64,000 bases of DNA from Dipteronia dyeriana (taxonomy: Eukaryota > Streptophyta > Magnoliopsida > Sapindales > Sapindaceae): NCBI GenBank assembly GCA_032871835.1, contig CM065295.1:44867860-44931859 (forward strand), in the 5' to 3' direction. The translations under genes were made by a program, and so were the position numbers. This document shows positions 45,827 through 57,434 of the stretch, piece after piece; the stretch's first letter is position 1, and the number at the start of each line of letters is the position of its first letter. The notes beneath the pieces were generated by a model. The model saw nothing but the letters and a program-made list of their open reading frames with translations. It did no database searches and had not been told where the DNA came from.

Positions 45827-46170
45827 TTAGTGAATCCGTAATGTTATTTTTGACTTTACATAGTCAATAGAGATAACTGCAGTTGAGAGTAGTTGTCTAA
45901 TGGTATTATGTATTCGACGTATATGCCTAGACTTCCTATTATACATGTTGTTATGTGCTCTTTCTATTGCTGATTGACTATCACAGTAGATGCAAATCAC
46001 CGTCATAGACTTTAGCCTTATTGGAATATCCTTTAAGAATTGGCGTAGCCATTCAGCCTCCTCACCACATTTATCTAGAGCAATAAATTCAGATTCTATA
46101 GTGGATCTGGCTATACATTCGTTTGGAGGATTTCCAGGATACATCCTCACCTCCTAGTGTGAACACACAC
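45827..46170 (-). pseudogene. Copia B RNase H
   Basis: The minus-strand frame 46,150-45,827 reads STIESEFIALDKCGEEAEWL, CIYCDSQSAIERAHN and YNRKSRHIRRIHNTIRQLL, the copia RNase H end with its catalytic E and D in place. The upstream half of the domain is in another frame. No intact protein can be made. Confidence 0.85.
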
Positions 46171-47300
46171 CGACCAGTTGATTTTGAATCATTCATATAA
46201 AATATTTAGTTTGCATCAATGTATCTTTCTAGGACAGCATGATATCTTGTATAATGCAATCCATAATTACGAGTGAATCGTAAGTACCTCAGTACTCTTA
46301 CTATTTCTTTCCAAATATCTTTTCATGGATTACTCGTGTATCTACTTAATTTGCTGACTGCATTAACTATGTCTGGTCTTGTACAACTTGTTAAGTACAT
46401 CAGGCTTCCTATCACTCTAGAATATTCTAGTTGAGAGATGCTCTCAACCTTATTCTTGGATAGGTGTAGACTTGTATCTATCGATGTTCTGGATATTCAA
46501 GAATCATTTTTGTTGAATTTCACAAAAATCTTGTCAACATAGTGTGACTGACTTACAAAGAGTTTGTTCGATCTCCTTGAAATTTTTCATTCCCAATATT
46601 ACATCAATCAATCCCATATATCAAATCTTGATTTTAACATATCTTTGGTAGATTTGATCATTTTACCATCACTACCAATAATAAGCATGTCATCAACGTA
46701 AAGGCACAAAATGACATAGTCATTTCCTGTGTTCTTGACATAAACACATTTCTCACATTCATTGATTTTAAATCCATTTGATATCAGAACATTATCAAAT
46801 TTCTCATGACACTATTTTGGTGATTGCTTTAGACCATATAAAGACTTCACCAATTTATAGACTTTCTTTCCTCACCATGGATTCAATGTAGATCTCTTCA
46901 TCTAAATCTTCATTTAAGAAAGTTGTTTCACATCCATTTGATGTATTTCAAGATTTCACAAAACTTCAATTGCAAGTATCATCCTAATAGAGGTTATTCT
47001 CGTCACAGGAGAAATCGTATTAAAGTATCTAGGTCTTCTTATTGATTGTAACCTTTAATTACAAGTTTAATCTTATAATTATCATTTGATCCATCCGTTT
47101 TCATTTTCCCCTTGAAAATCTATTTGGACCTAAGTGTGATTTTATAGAATGGAATCAATTTCGCTCTTAATAGCCTCTTTCCACAAGAGTCATTCTAAAG
47201 AGCTCACTGTTTCTTTGAAAGTTTGAGGTTCACCTTCTAACAGATAGGTCAAAATCTGGACCAAAAGATGTTTCCGTCCTACCACTTTTACTACATTAAG
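46170..47300 (-). pseudogene. Copia B reverse transcriptase, broken
   Basis: No long frame remains, but translation in shifting frames recovers copia RT blocks. The catalytic box is intact in ILCLYVDDMLIIGSDGKMIK at about 46,720-46,665. Upstream blocks around 46,850-46,960 correspond to the MDVKTTFLN-like region, downstream blocks around 46,330-46,450 to the connection. Many stops separate the pieces. Confidence 0.75.
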
Positions 47301-47601
47301 GTATCCTTAACTTCATTTTCTTGTTCTTGGTCCTCACAACTTTCAACATCTTTTCATTTTGATGAACTTTCTTAATCATTGGGTTTACATGGAAATATAT
47401 GTTCAAAGAACAACACATTCTAGATTCCATTATCGTGTTTTTGTGTATATCTGGGATGTCAGATTTATACACCAAAATTGATATGCACTACTGTTGACTA
47501 CTGTTATGTGCATATCCAATGAAAATGCAATCAACAGTTTTCAGACCTATTTTCACCTTCTTAGGTGTATGTATGACCACTTTTGCAAGACACCCCCACA
47601 T

Positions 47602-47886
47602 TCATATAAGTTTATAGTCTTTCCATAGCTCATCTTTTTTCCAGGGTACCTTATTTAAAAGGTAATTGCTAGACAGTATAACTTCACCCCACATGTTCCT
47701 AGGCAATCCAGAACTTATCAACATTGCATTCATCATTCCTTTTAAAGAATGATTTTTTCGTTCAGCAACTCCATTTTGCTTAGGAGAATACGACGTAGTG
47801 GTTTGATGTATGATTTCATGTTGTGCATGGAATTCTCCATACAGTGCTTCACACTCACCACCACAGCCGCTTCTCAGTGACAACAG
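47602..47886 (-). pseudogene. Copia B integrase fragment
   Basis: The minus-strand frame begins in sequence joined to Gag and then reads HQTTTSYSPKQNGVAERKNH and MLISSGLPRNMWGEVILSSN, the end of the integrase core with the last catalytic Glu in NGVAERKN. The zinc finger and the first two catalytic Asp residues are deleted. Confidence 0.87.
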
Positions 47887-48488
47887 TCACTTGGAAGGTT
47901 TCACTTGGGGTTATTCCTTCAGCATGAATGTCATGCAGAATCACTTGAAACTCTTGGACTTGACTCATAACTCTCTTAGAGTCCACCGTTTTGTATTCAA
48001 GAAACTGACCCATAAGAAACCTTTTGGATCCAGCATCCTTAGTCTTATATTTCCGGTCTAACGACTCACACGATTCTTTGGTTGCTTTCTTTGTAGAGTA
48101 TACACTATACATCGAGTCTGACAGCCCGTTCAGTATATAGTTTTGGTACAATATCTGAACGGTTCCATGCATCAAAAGCAATCCATATCTGAACATCTCA
48201 CTCTTCACCGTTATTGGGTTTGGGAGCATCTTTAGTCAAGAACCAAGCTAGATTCAACGTGGTCAAATAGAATAGCATCTTTTTCTGCCACCACTAAAAG
48301 TTCGTGTGACTCACATATTGGCTCATCACCGGTTCTTCCATGTTTCTCACGAATGAGTTGATGGCCGGAGTCGATGTTGCCACACTTGGCCCCATAATAG
48401 GCACAATTGAAGTGTCTAGTCCGACAGTTGGATTAGCAATCGGAGTCTCAAGTGGAACACTTATGTTCACGTTTGATTTATCCATCAT
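47855..48488 (-). pseudogene. Copia B Gag
   Basis: Two minus-strand frames. 48,488-48,294 encodes a Pro/Ser/Thr-rich N-terminus (MMDKSNVNISVPLETP). 48,229-47,855 encodes the UBN2-type capsid region (LYQNYILNGLSDSMYSVYST, ESLDRKYKTKDAGSKRFLMG, MSQVQEFQVILHDIHAEGIT). The capsid stops at the deletion that joins it to integrase. Confidence 0.86.
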
Positions 48489-49849
48489 AATATCAGGAGG
48501 AGATCAACAAAATTAATTTGAAAATTAATTCTAATTAATATTGGCAATATTAATGTCAAATTGTTTTGTTTTGAATTCAAAATTTAATATTTCAATTAAT
48601 CCAAAATTAATAGAAATAAAACATCATGAATTAATCATTACAATTTTGAAATTAAAAAAAAACTGATTTTGACAATAATCACCATTTTAAACTAACACAT
48701 CCAACTCGTTACTATTGTTGGCCTTAGGAGCCTCGTCAGTTAAGAATCCTGTAAGATTTTATGTGGTCAGGTAGAGTAACATATTTTGTTTATCATCTCT
48801 TGAAATTCAGACCATTTTCTTTGGTTTATCCATATGGTTCATAAGAACTGAAACTGGTGACATAAACGAATTCACCATTGATATATTCATTTGGCCCATA
48901 AAAGGGTTCACCATCGGATCAATCAACTAAACCACGATTGGGTTGACCACCAGAGTCTTTTGAGCCAAGCTCAAGTTTACGTTTGATTCAGAAGTCATTT
49001 CACATAGAAAACAAACAAACCAAATATTTTAGAGCCACAAATATACAATGATTTAAACCATAGATATTTCACGATTCTTGGTTTTTTATTTTTATATCAG
49101 ATACTGATACATCAACTAATAACACAACAACATATATAACATAGAACCCATTTACTAAGATTAAACAAGATATGGATCACACTTCTCTATTAGTGTAACA
49201 CGTCATGTATGTATACTGAAACATAGTATCTACAATGATATAATATATCAACCACAGTGATATAAAATGTTTAACATGCTGATATGAAACTATAAACCAG
49301 TCCAGTGTCTCAGGGTCGGCCCATGGGCCCAGCAAACCTAGCATTTTGCTAGGGCCCTAAAATTTTCTTTTTTTTCTTTAGGATCTTAGAACCCAATATA
49401 TTTATATACAAACAGGGTCCAAAATAAAGATATGATTTGACCCAATAGGGTAATGAACCAATTCAATTAAAAACAAAAAATCAGGCCCACAATACAAATG
49501 CCCAATAAACTTAGTCCTTGTGATTCACTGATTTTAATTTCTAAACACCATTAATTTATTTAAAACAAAAACAAATTTCTTTACTCACTTTACTTACTCT
49601 TTCTATTTTTTGGTCTTTCATATATATATATATATATCTTTGGTTTGCTTCGTTTTGATTCTAGCTTACTCTTTCCTGTTTTGTGTTAGTGTGTTGATCT
49701 TTGTCAATATTGAAGAATTGAAGATTTAAAGGTATGGTTTTTTTTTTCAATTAATTTCTACATGTTGATTTTGATTCATCTTTTAATTATTTATTTTATT
49801 TACAATAGTAGAACAGTGTGTGTGTTGTATTCTATGTAATGGCTGAATA

Positions 49850-50600
49850 CAGGGGCGAGTGATTGTGGGGACTGTACGGGGCTGCAGCCCCGTCCGCCTT
49901 TTTCTAAATAAAAAATAAGTTTTTTATTAATATGTTAAGTTTACTTACTAATATGTTAGATACTTAAATTTTCACAGCCATATAGGCCCAATACAAGTTT
50001 TTAAGTACATTCCAATCCAATATCTCTTATGTTAATTTAAAATATTATATGTAATTGCTTCCACTTCAACATTATAAAAATGACTCTAAAGTTGCTCAAT
50101 GAGTCAATCAACTTGCTCAACCCAACCCAACCCAACCCACTTGATTAGCTTCTTCACCTTTAATCTGAAAGATCGGCCCTTTGTTTGAAAGAGAAAGTCT
50201 CGCACAACTTCACTAATTCGGAAGAACATATGAAGACATCAGATCTAGTCATCTAACCGAAGCAGTATTCACATACACAGATCTGAGAAAGAAAAACAAA
50301 ATCCACAGTCACCTTCTCCTCCTAGCTAGAGAAACTCTCTACCTATTGGAATGTAACTTCTACGATTGTTCCTCTCACGATAGAGAACTTTCATGAAAAC
50401 TAACCCTTGTTTTTTTCTTGACTTCATTTTATTTCGTGGGAATGTACATTTTGAGGGGTTTGATTTATTATATCTTATGAATGGCCGTTGTGTATTTACT
50501 TTGTATTAATGAAATCCATCTTCTTATTAAAGTTATAAAAAGATTTCTAACTAGTTTGTAGTTCAGCCCCGCCGGATATAAAATCCTAGATTCGCCCCTA
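49850..50600. mobile_element. hAT-type MITE nested in the hAT element
   Basis: 751 bp with inverted ends CAGGGGCGAGT and ATTCGCCCCTA, flanked by the perfect 8-bp duplication GCTGAATA at 49,842-49,849 and 50,601-50,608. A GGGGCTGCAGCCCC palindrome lies just inside the left end. No coding capacity. It is the youngest layer of the nest at this site. Confidence 0.92.
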
Positions 50601-50760
50601 GCTGAATAGGTTTAAATTAATTTGGGATTAATTTTTTTCCCTAGTTCTTCTGAATACTACCATGTTTTGCTTTGAAATAATTCATCATGTAATATAGTCA
50701 TGTAGATTACGGCATTACGGGTGCTATTTTGAATCTTCTAGCTTTGATTCTCTAATCTTT

Positions 50761-50976
50761 TTGCATAGAGTCTCAGGTCTCTTTAGTAAGCTGAAGAATA
50801 TTGTTCAAAAGTCTATTTTAACCTTTATTGTTCCAGTTACAATTGCTACTACGGAGAATAGTTTTTTAAAGTTGAAATTGATTAAAAATTATCTTCTGTC
50901 AACAATGTCACAAGATAGGTTGAATGGATTGACTATATTATCTATCAAGAAAAAAGTTTTGATGGTAGTAGTATAA
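50761..50976 (+). pseudogene. hAT transposase C-terminal (dimerisation) fragment
   Basis: 71 codons with VPVTIATTENSFLKLKLIKN and YLLSTMSQDRLNGLTILSIK, the hAT-family dimerisation segment of the TTF/DUF4371-type plant transposases. The catalytic part is missing. It shows that the host element belonged to a different hAT group from the BED-finger transposase at 28.9-32.6 kb. Confidence 0.85.
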
Positions 50977-51190
50977 TTAGCAGGAAGAATATAAATGTAA
51001 ACAATGCTTTGTTTTTATGTTTTTAGATACAATAAATATTTTTTGTTTTAATTTATATGGAATACAATGCATTTGATAAATGAACAATTATTTATTTATT
51101 TATTTTTAATTATATAGGGTTCCGATTTCTGTTAATATCAAAAAAAATCGCTCGAACCCCAAAATATCTGGAGACGGCCCTAGAGTGTCT

Positions 51191-52161
51191 ATATAGTGAT
51201 GCTTGTATAACAAGTATATAAAACTATTGACCGGATGTATAAACACAGCGTGCTTTCTGTTATTATAACTGATATGCATTACAGTATTTACTAGTATTAT
51301 TGTCTATAACCAGAATGATTACCTAGTATGTAAATAATATTTACGAATAAAAACACAAATTCACGATACATATATAAACTATTTGATTTGATTTCGCCGA
51401 TACAAGCACAACGACTTGTGTGTGTAAGAACACAAAAACGTTTACACATATTGACATCAATATTTATCAACGTTATACAAGAATCCGCTATAATATCTGA
51501 AACAAAATACAATTGTTTTAGAATCACAAAATTAGCACTGATATCGATCATTAGTTGCGTGGTGTCAGATGAATCCTGTTTCTAGTTTTTTCCTGTTGTT
51601 GTGTTCTTTTTGCCTATTCTCTGTTTTGTTTGATCAGTTGTGGGGCTTTGGCTTTTGGGGTGATGTGCCGTTTAATTTGTGGCTATTGCCCTGTTGTGTT
51701 TGTTTGGCTTCTTTGCTGTTTCTATTGCTCTAATAAATTGCTTAAAAAAAAAATCAATAATAGATTCTAGATTTCATAATTGAAATCCCAATTAGTGTCG
51801 GGTATCAGATCCAATACACATTCGAAATCACACTTTATTTCTAAATAAGTGTCTATTAATAGATCCGATTCATCAAAGATTAAATCAGATAGTTAATTTG
51901 AAATTAGTGTTTCGAAACATATCCAATTTCCACATATTAATATTTTATTAACCCAAAACCGTGATGTTTAAGAAACAAGTCTGTTGCAATCCGTAGAAAA
52001 ATAGAAACCGAACCAAAAAGTTTTAAAAAGAAAATAAAATGTGAGGAAAAGAAAGATTAAATTATAAAAATTGTCTTAACATTGTTGTTTGTATTACTCA
52101 AAAATAATCTGGTTTGAATCTGTAAGAGACAGGAAAAAAAAAACAATAAACCGAAACATCA
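51191..52161 (-). other. 5' leader region of copia B
   Basis: About 1 kb between the nested hAT and the 5' LTR. AT-rich with no domain; small frames (84 and 65 codons) overlap on opposite strands and look spurious. Together with 48,489-49,302 it forms a long leader before Gag. Confidence 0.5.
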
Positions 52162-53096
52162 TGTTAGGGAAATCGAGACCCGTGGTTAACAAGATGCCCT
52201 TAAGACAATTTCACCGGCTAACATCATATGTGTAGGCGGTTGTCTCCAGAATACAACGATTTAACAGTGAAAGGATTTAACAATGAAAGTGTAAAGTACA
52301 TAGTGAACTCAAATTATGTTCGAACTTACCAAGCACAGAAAGAGAAGAATGAGAAGAGAGAATTTTTTAGTCTATAGTTCATGATTTCCAGAATATGATT
52401 ATAAGGAAAAGACTAGGATTTAAATAAAAAAATCTAATCAGTAAGATCGATATAGTAAATACTTAATTACTACGGTTTTAATGATAAAGAAAAATAATTA
52501 AGTAATAATCTTCCAACAGATATATTCCTAATTAAACACTGATTATGATTACTTAATGATCAAGTAAATATCAAAATCCAAAACAAAAATCAACTATTAC
52601 CTTAATCCAATTAATTTCCATAACCCGAAACGGAAATTTAATATTTCGTTAATCAACTTTTCCTTTATCATTTAAACCGTCTGACTTAGGGGAAAATAAA
52701 TTAAATTAATTCTTTCATAATCAATAAAACGTTGATTTATGACAAAATAAATTTAAAATAGTAGCAAAAAGTTAATTGTACTCTCACAGTCCAATCGGCG
52801 CAAACATTAATGTACGTAGGGCTCGTCTACACACATATTGATAAGATACTATCACACAACCACCTATGTACCACATATACGTGTTTTCCCCAACCAATGT
52901 GAGATGTACATTTTTCCCTATACAGTCACTTTGAGACTAAACTCATTCACCCATTAATTATTTTGAGAGTTTGAGTATACTAATTCAAAGCTCTCAAGGA
53001 GGAGAATTCGAATATATTTTGATCTTCCATTTTCACGAATCAATCATACTCAAATAACGCTCTCAAAATATGTGTTAATTACATAATTTTCCAACA
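52162..53096 (-). repeat. 5' LTR of copia B
   Basis: The right LTR copy, TGTTAGGG at 52,162 to CCAACA at 53,096, followed by the target duplication ATTTC. It aligns with 44,223-45,170 with scattered differences. Confidence 0.9.
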
Positions 53097-53101
53097 ATTT
53101 C

Positions 53102-53517
53102 TTTTATGTAAATAACCGATTATTAATTTATATATTCCTTGGGCCTTAAAGGATTTTCAAGAAAATTATTATCTTATTCATTTAACGAGGTTATCATTTA
53201 ATACAATGGTCCAGGTTGGAACCAAAAGATTTTTTATTTTAATAAAATTATTAATTTATCGAACATTCTTTTATCAAGATTTTACTATATACTATTATAC
53301 ATTTATTTTAAGAGATAAATATTAATGTGGTTGCTCATAGACCTATTCTATAAGCATTCACCGTATCATTAATTAAATCAATTGATTTGTTTTCTCAATC
53401 TTTCTCCTTTTAGTTAGTGTTAGATTTCATATTTTGCTTTTAGGTTTTAGTTTAGACTAATGCTAGACAATCTAAAAATTTAACCTAAATTTCATTCAAA
53501 ATTTTGTAGCAAGTGAT
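53102..53517. other. Flank right of copia B
   Basis: AT-rich sequence with no gene. It would be the continuation of the sequence left of 44,218 before copia B inserted, and so might contain the lost end of G1's 3' LTR, but I see no clear LTR terminus in it. Confidence 0.4.
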
Positions 53518-53760
53518 TTTTTTTTTTTGGAGAGAGGAAAATTTCATAAAGAAACAACTGAAACTACAAAGAATTTGGACACTCACCTAAACTCAGACTC
53601 TCCACCGAAAGCGGACAATCTTCCAACCAAACAGCCTCACACTCAATGTTTAAAGCAAGTTTTGCTAAACAATGGGCAACATTATTACAAACTCTAGAAA
53701 CAAAAGAAATAGATCCTATATTCGTATATTGTGTACGGTGATAACAACTCACTTACCACG
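53518..53760 (-). mobile_element. 3' end of a LINE (RNase H tail and poly-A)
   Basis: The minus-strand frame 53,752-53,564 reads SRVCNNVAHCLAKLALNI and VWLEDCPLSVESL, the end of the RNase H-like (RVT_3) domain of plant LINEs. The reading ends at a stop, followed by a short 3' region and a run of A on the minus strand (T-run at 53,519-53,531), as expected for a 5'-truncated LINE copy. A target duplication could not be identified. A fragment of a stand-alone RNase H-like pseudogene is the alternative. Confidence 0.7.
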
Positions 53761-53839
53761 TCATTTGGATTAATTATTTAAATTGTATAACAATATTCTT
53801 TACTTTATAACAAAATATCATTTTCTTTAAATACCACAA

Positions 53840-54259
53840 ACGCATGCCCGGCCCTGGGTCAGGGGTTAGGACGAGAGGGGCGCCCACCCCGGGCCCATTA
53901 CATGAGGGCCCCATTGGTTACATATTTTGAATTTTGAAATAAATGGAAGTTTTTTATTTTAATCAAATAAAAGGTCATTAGCTCCGATCATCTTTTTTAA
54001 ATAATGGTCCAATTCAATTAGAAATTAAAAAGCCTTCACACAATAACTCAATTTTAAACGTATGCCCAACTCTTAACTCGCTAGTGAAATTAAAAAATAA
54101 CGCTTCCGACAATAACTCTTTTTATTCGATATTTCTATTCAATAATTGCTTGTGTTATAAGAAATTTATTTGTTTATATAAGAAATTTATTTATAATACT
54201 ATAACGATTTATCTTTATTAAAATTATCATTTTCAGGCTAAAGATATGAAAATAGATTT

Positions 54260-54266
<7 letters not shown>
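53840..54266. repeat. hAT-like fragment (GGCCCTGGGTCAGGG end)
   Basis: Begins with a GC-rich stretch around GCCCGGCCCTGGG and CCCCGGGCCCATTAC followed by AT-rich sequence with TCCAATTCAATTAGAAATTA, a layout and wording similar to the left part of the hAT element at 49,311. The right end is lost in the TA run that follows. No coding capacity. Confidence 0.5.

Positions 54267-54312
<46 letters not shown>
54267..54312. repeat. (TA)n microsatellite
   Basis: About 46 bases of TA directly before the second palindromic MITE copy; the first copy also begins in a TA-rich tract. Confidence 0.92.
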
Positions 54313-54316
<4 letters not shown>

Positions 54317-54500
54317 CAAGTAAATGTGCACTGATATAAATTTATCAGTGCATTGGATGTGAACAATTAGATTTACATACTTTAACTCAAAGTATATGCA
54401 CTTGTCAAAGTTTCTCCATAATCAGTAGGCTACATCCAACACACTGATGTAAGTTATATCAATACACACTGAGGAAAAAAATGATTATATATGTATACAT
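54313..54500. mobile_element. Palindromic MITE, copy 2
   Basis: Left arm with GCACTGATATAAATTTATCA and ATTGGATGTGAAC; right arm with CATCCAACACACTGATGTAA and TTATATCAATACACACTGA. The core ACTCAAAGTATATGCACTT and TTTCTCCATAATCA matches the copy at 23,090-23,300. About 190 bp, no genes. It lies 31 kb from its relative, so the family is dispersed. Confidence 0.8.
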
Positions 54501-54887
54501 TCAGTGCCATGCACATACGACGACGATAATAAAATGTATTTTTTTTTAAATTAATGAATGAATGAACGCTTCACCACCTAGACACATTGAGCGGTGATAA
54601 CAATTTTTTTTTAAAGCCTAATTATATAAAATTAACTTTTAAATTAAATAAATGACTTAAATATGTAACCTTTATTATACCTAAATTTCTAGTACATGTG
54701 CCATGTCAGCAGTATTGACAAGTCAAAGCTGAGTATGTTAGTGCCACATCTTGGAAACATAGTTGACAAGTCAAGAGTTTCATTATTCAAAACCATTGGG
54801 TTGTTGGGCCATCAAATGGATCGCTAAAAACGGCTTCAATGGTGAGGCAACTAGTTATAGACTCTAATACCATGACACAGGCCCTCA
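54501..54887. other. Gene-free interval before G2
   Basis: AT-rich on the left; from about 54,690 it reads like non-coding dispersed repeat sequence. The phrase ACTCTAATACCATGAC at 54,860 resembles the GCTCTGATACCA primer-site phrase of copia elements, so a remnant of one may adjoin G2. No gene. Confidence 0.4.
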
Positions 54888-55489
54888 TGTTACCTCAGGT
54901 TCACACCAGTTCACTCAAGTCCCTCGGGACTCATAAATCTCATAACTTCTCATCTAAGTAAACGAGAATTAAGAAGAACCGTTCACACCACATTGAAATA
55001 CGTGTACTTGGACAGTGTCAGCACAGCTGGCTATAGGGACACACGACAAACATACATAAGATTACCCACTTCAACACTCAAGGTAAAAGCATGAACCTGG
55101 ACCAATGCATCAAAGGGGGTTGTGTCATGTTTGTCAGAACCAATGACAAACCCTGGTTTTTTACTTGAGTATGAGTTGGCCTTCACGCAACTTGACCTAT
55201 AAATAGATCAATGATCTTCATAAAAAGGGGATTTCGGGGAGAAAGAAAAGTATTTTGTTAGGAGCAACCTAACATCTCTCTAAATCAAGGTTAACCCAAG
55301 CAAAACAGAGTATACACGATGTCTACATGCAGCACTCTACCTCTTTTTCCTTCTCTTGAAACCAACCAATTTCACTCGAGATTACCTCGTCCTAACATAC
55401 ATTTCCTTTTCCTTTCACTAATTATTCAACCACTGCCCACGTGGTGTTGAATCTTTGACCGTAGAGTTAGCAAATTTTACCTGTTAACA
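54888..55489 (+). repeat. 5' LTR of G2
   Basis: TGTTACCTC...CTGTTAACA, 602 bp, with TGTTA/TAACA inverted ends. The right boundary is fixed by the adjoining primer site; the left is inferred from the inverted end and is less certain, since the partner LTR is not in the window. Confidence 0.75.
55197..55206 (+). promoter_or_regulatory. TATA box of the G2 LTR promoter
   Basis: CTATAAATAG, a consensus plant TATA box, lies 290 bases before the LTR end. This is a suitable place for the U3/R boundary promoter that would drive the element's full-length RNA. Confidence 0.65.
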
Positions 55490-55507
55490 TTTGGTGCTAG
55501 AAGAAGA
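55490..55507 (+). other. Primer-binding site of G2
   Basis: TTTGGTGCTAGAAGAAG immediately follows the LTR end. A TGGTGCTAGAAG-type site is usual in Tat/Ogre gypsy elements and differs from the initiator-Met site of the copia elements here. The exact tRNA was not determined. Confidence 0.8.
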
Positions 55508-55549
55508 TGATGATTTCTTACTTTAAAAAAAAAAACTTGGGATTCAGTC

Positions 55550-57374
55550 ATGACTCCACCAGAAAAAACAACCGGGGACCATTCAAACTTTTTAGAAAGT
55601 GCCCCCAACCTTGATGAACAAATCCAAAACCTACCTACACCACAAATCACCCATAGTCTTACCTTTCAGGCTTCACCTGAATTGATGAACCAAGCTATGC
55701 AGGAAACAGGGGTATGTTTACAAAAATTCTTGGAGATAATGGGCGGGAAAGTGACGCCCACAACTCCCAGCCATAAAGACTAGAGGAATAGTTTCCCCGA
55801 GCCAGGGGGTGGTTGTGATACCAAACACTCGACTTGAAAATCATCATGCAAAACTGAAATAAAAAATGGTGAGAGAGGAGCCAAGCAAGACATACCAGTT
55901 GTCCGACCCTGAGAGTTCATATCCTGTCGGGTCCAAAAAACAGAGCCGACATAGGCATTTAGAAGCAAGTAGCAGTGATGGTAGTGGTTCCAAAGGTCTA
56001 TATCATAGAAGGAAGCGGAGAAGGCGAAAGTCAAAAAAATCAAGTACTCCACCTCCCGTGAAACACACATCCAGCCGAGGGAATGATAACCCAACGGCTC
56101 AACAGAGTTCAGAGCAAATCCGATCAAGGAGAATTCGAATCCTATTCCTATAATGGGGGAAATTCAATGTTTACGGGATGACATGGAGAAACTTCAGGTC
56201 AACGAACATAGAGCCCAACACACCAGCTCTTACCACGGGGTTCGTCGAAGTCCTTTTACACTTGAAATCACAGACAAGGCTTTCCCACACAATTTTAGAA
56301 TGCCAAGGATTGATCTGTATACGAAGGACAAATACCCAATAGAATATGTAAGTCATTTCCTCACCCTAATGGCGACTCAAACTAAAGACGACGAGATCCT
56401 GTGTCGAGCCTTACCAATAACCTTCGGAGATCTAGCGTCTAGTTGGTTCAATCAGTTACCAAATAATAGCATTAGCAGTTTTAACCAACTGGATAGAGCA
56501 TTCGCACAACAATTCATGGGAAGTCTACAACGTAAGAAGTCTCTTTCTCATTTGTCTTCGTTGAAATAGGGAAAGAACGAAACCATCAGAGAGTACTTAT
56601 CGCGGTTAAACAAAGAAGCCGTCCGAGTAGAGGATTTCAACGATATAGCTGCTATTAATGCATTCACTAATGGTCTACAAAGTGGCATTTTCTTATTCCA
56701 ACTCAGGCGTGAGAGACCTCGTTCTTATCCAGAGTTAGTAAAAATAGCAGCAGAATACGCGGGGGGCGGAAGAAGAAGAAATGGCCCAAGGAGGAAACTT
56801 TGTGCATGGTCAACGTCCCGAGCAAAACCAAGACAAGGATTGACCGGAGGTAAGAAGTTGACCTGAGTCAAGAGATGATAAAGGAAAACGAAAGAATCAT
56901 GTAATTGAAAGTCGGGACGTGAGAAGGAAGTTCGAGGGGAGATACACAAATTATACACCTTTAAATCGGGACACAATTGAAGTTTTTGCAGTGGCACAAG
57001 AGAAGAGATTAGTCAGGTGGCCGGGAAAGATAGCTACACCCCCAAATAGAAGAAATACAGATTTTTACTGTCGCTTTCACAAAGACCACGGGCATGATAC
57101 GTCGAAATGTTTTCAGTTAAAAGATCATATCGAAAATCTCATTCGGGATGGCCACCTCAAAGAATACGTTATAAAAAGATACGTGGGAAAAGTTACAGGG
57201 CCCGAGAGACCAACAAAACTGGAAAGAGAGCGAGATCAGCGTAATCGATTGTTGAAAAAGACAAATTCTTCTATAGCAAGCCTGATCCACACAATATTCG
57301 AGGGACCTAACACAGGGGTTAGCAACAGGGATCGAAAAATCGAGATCAGAGTTCTGTCGGTTCACCGACCCTAG
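55550..57374 (+). pseudogene. G2 Gag, broken
   Basis: Four pieces. 55,550-55,783 (MTPPEKTTGDHSNFLESAPN) and 55,866-56,153 (Arg/Lys/Ser-rich with HRRKRRRRKSKK) form the variable N-terminus. 56,153-56,569 holds the gag core (AFPHNFRMPRIDLYTKDKYP, ALPITFGDLASSWFNQLPNN) and continues after one TAG through NETIREYLSRLNKEAVRVED to about 56,870. 56,919-57,374 has the zinc-knuckle-like FYCRFHKDHGHDTSKCFQLK and IENLIRDGHLKEYV. Gag would assemble particles and bind RNA. Frameshifts separate the parts. Confidence 0.88.
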
Positions 57375-57434
57375 GAAATTAACATGACTGAAAGGGTGTA
57401 GAAGAAGCTCAAGAAAGGTTGGGAAAGAATCTCT

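Larger units (their letters stand above)
49311..51182 (+). mobile_element. hAT element inserted in copia B
   Basis: The ends CAGGGTCGGCCC and GGCCGTC...(inverted: TAGGGCCGTC) are flanked by near-perfect 8-bp repeats CAGTGTCT (49,303-49,310) and GAGTGTCT (51,183-51,190), one mismatch. Length 1,872 bp including a nested 751-bp element. It retains the C-terminal piece of a transposase on the plus strand, so it is an internally deleted, formerly autonomous element. Confidence 0.88.
44223..53096 (-). mobile_element. Ty1/copia retrotransposon with nested hAT elements (copia B)
   Basis: Two LTRs of 948 bp (44,223-45,170) and 935 bp (52,162-53,096) flank about 7 kb. The target duplication ATTTC is perfect at 44,218-44,222 and 53,097-53,101. 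A purine-rich GTGGAGATT next to the left LTR acts as polypurine tract and sets the minus orientation. Gag, a piece of integrase, RT and RNase H are recognisable in that order on the minus strand. Gag joins integrase directly, so zinc knuckle, protease and most of integrase are gone. The expected initiator-Met primer site was not recognised beside the 5' LTR. A 1.87-kb hAT element sits in the leader region. Confidence 0.9.
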
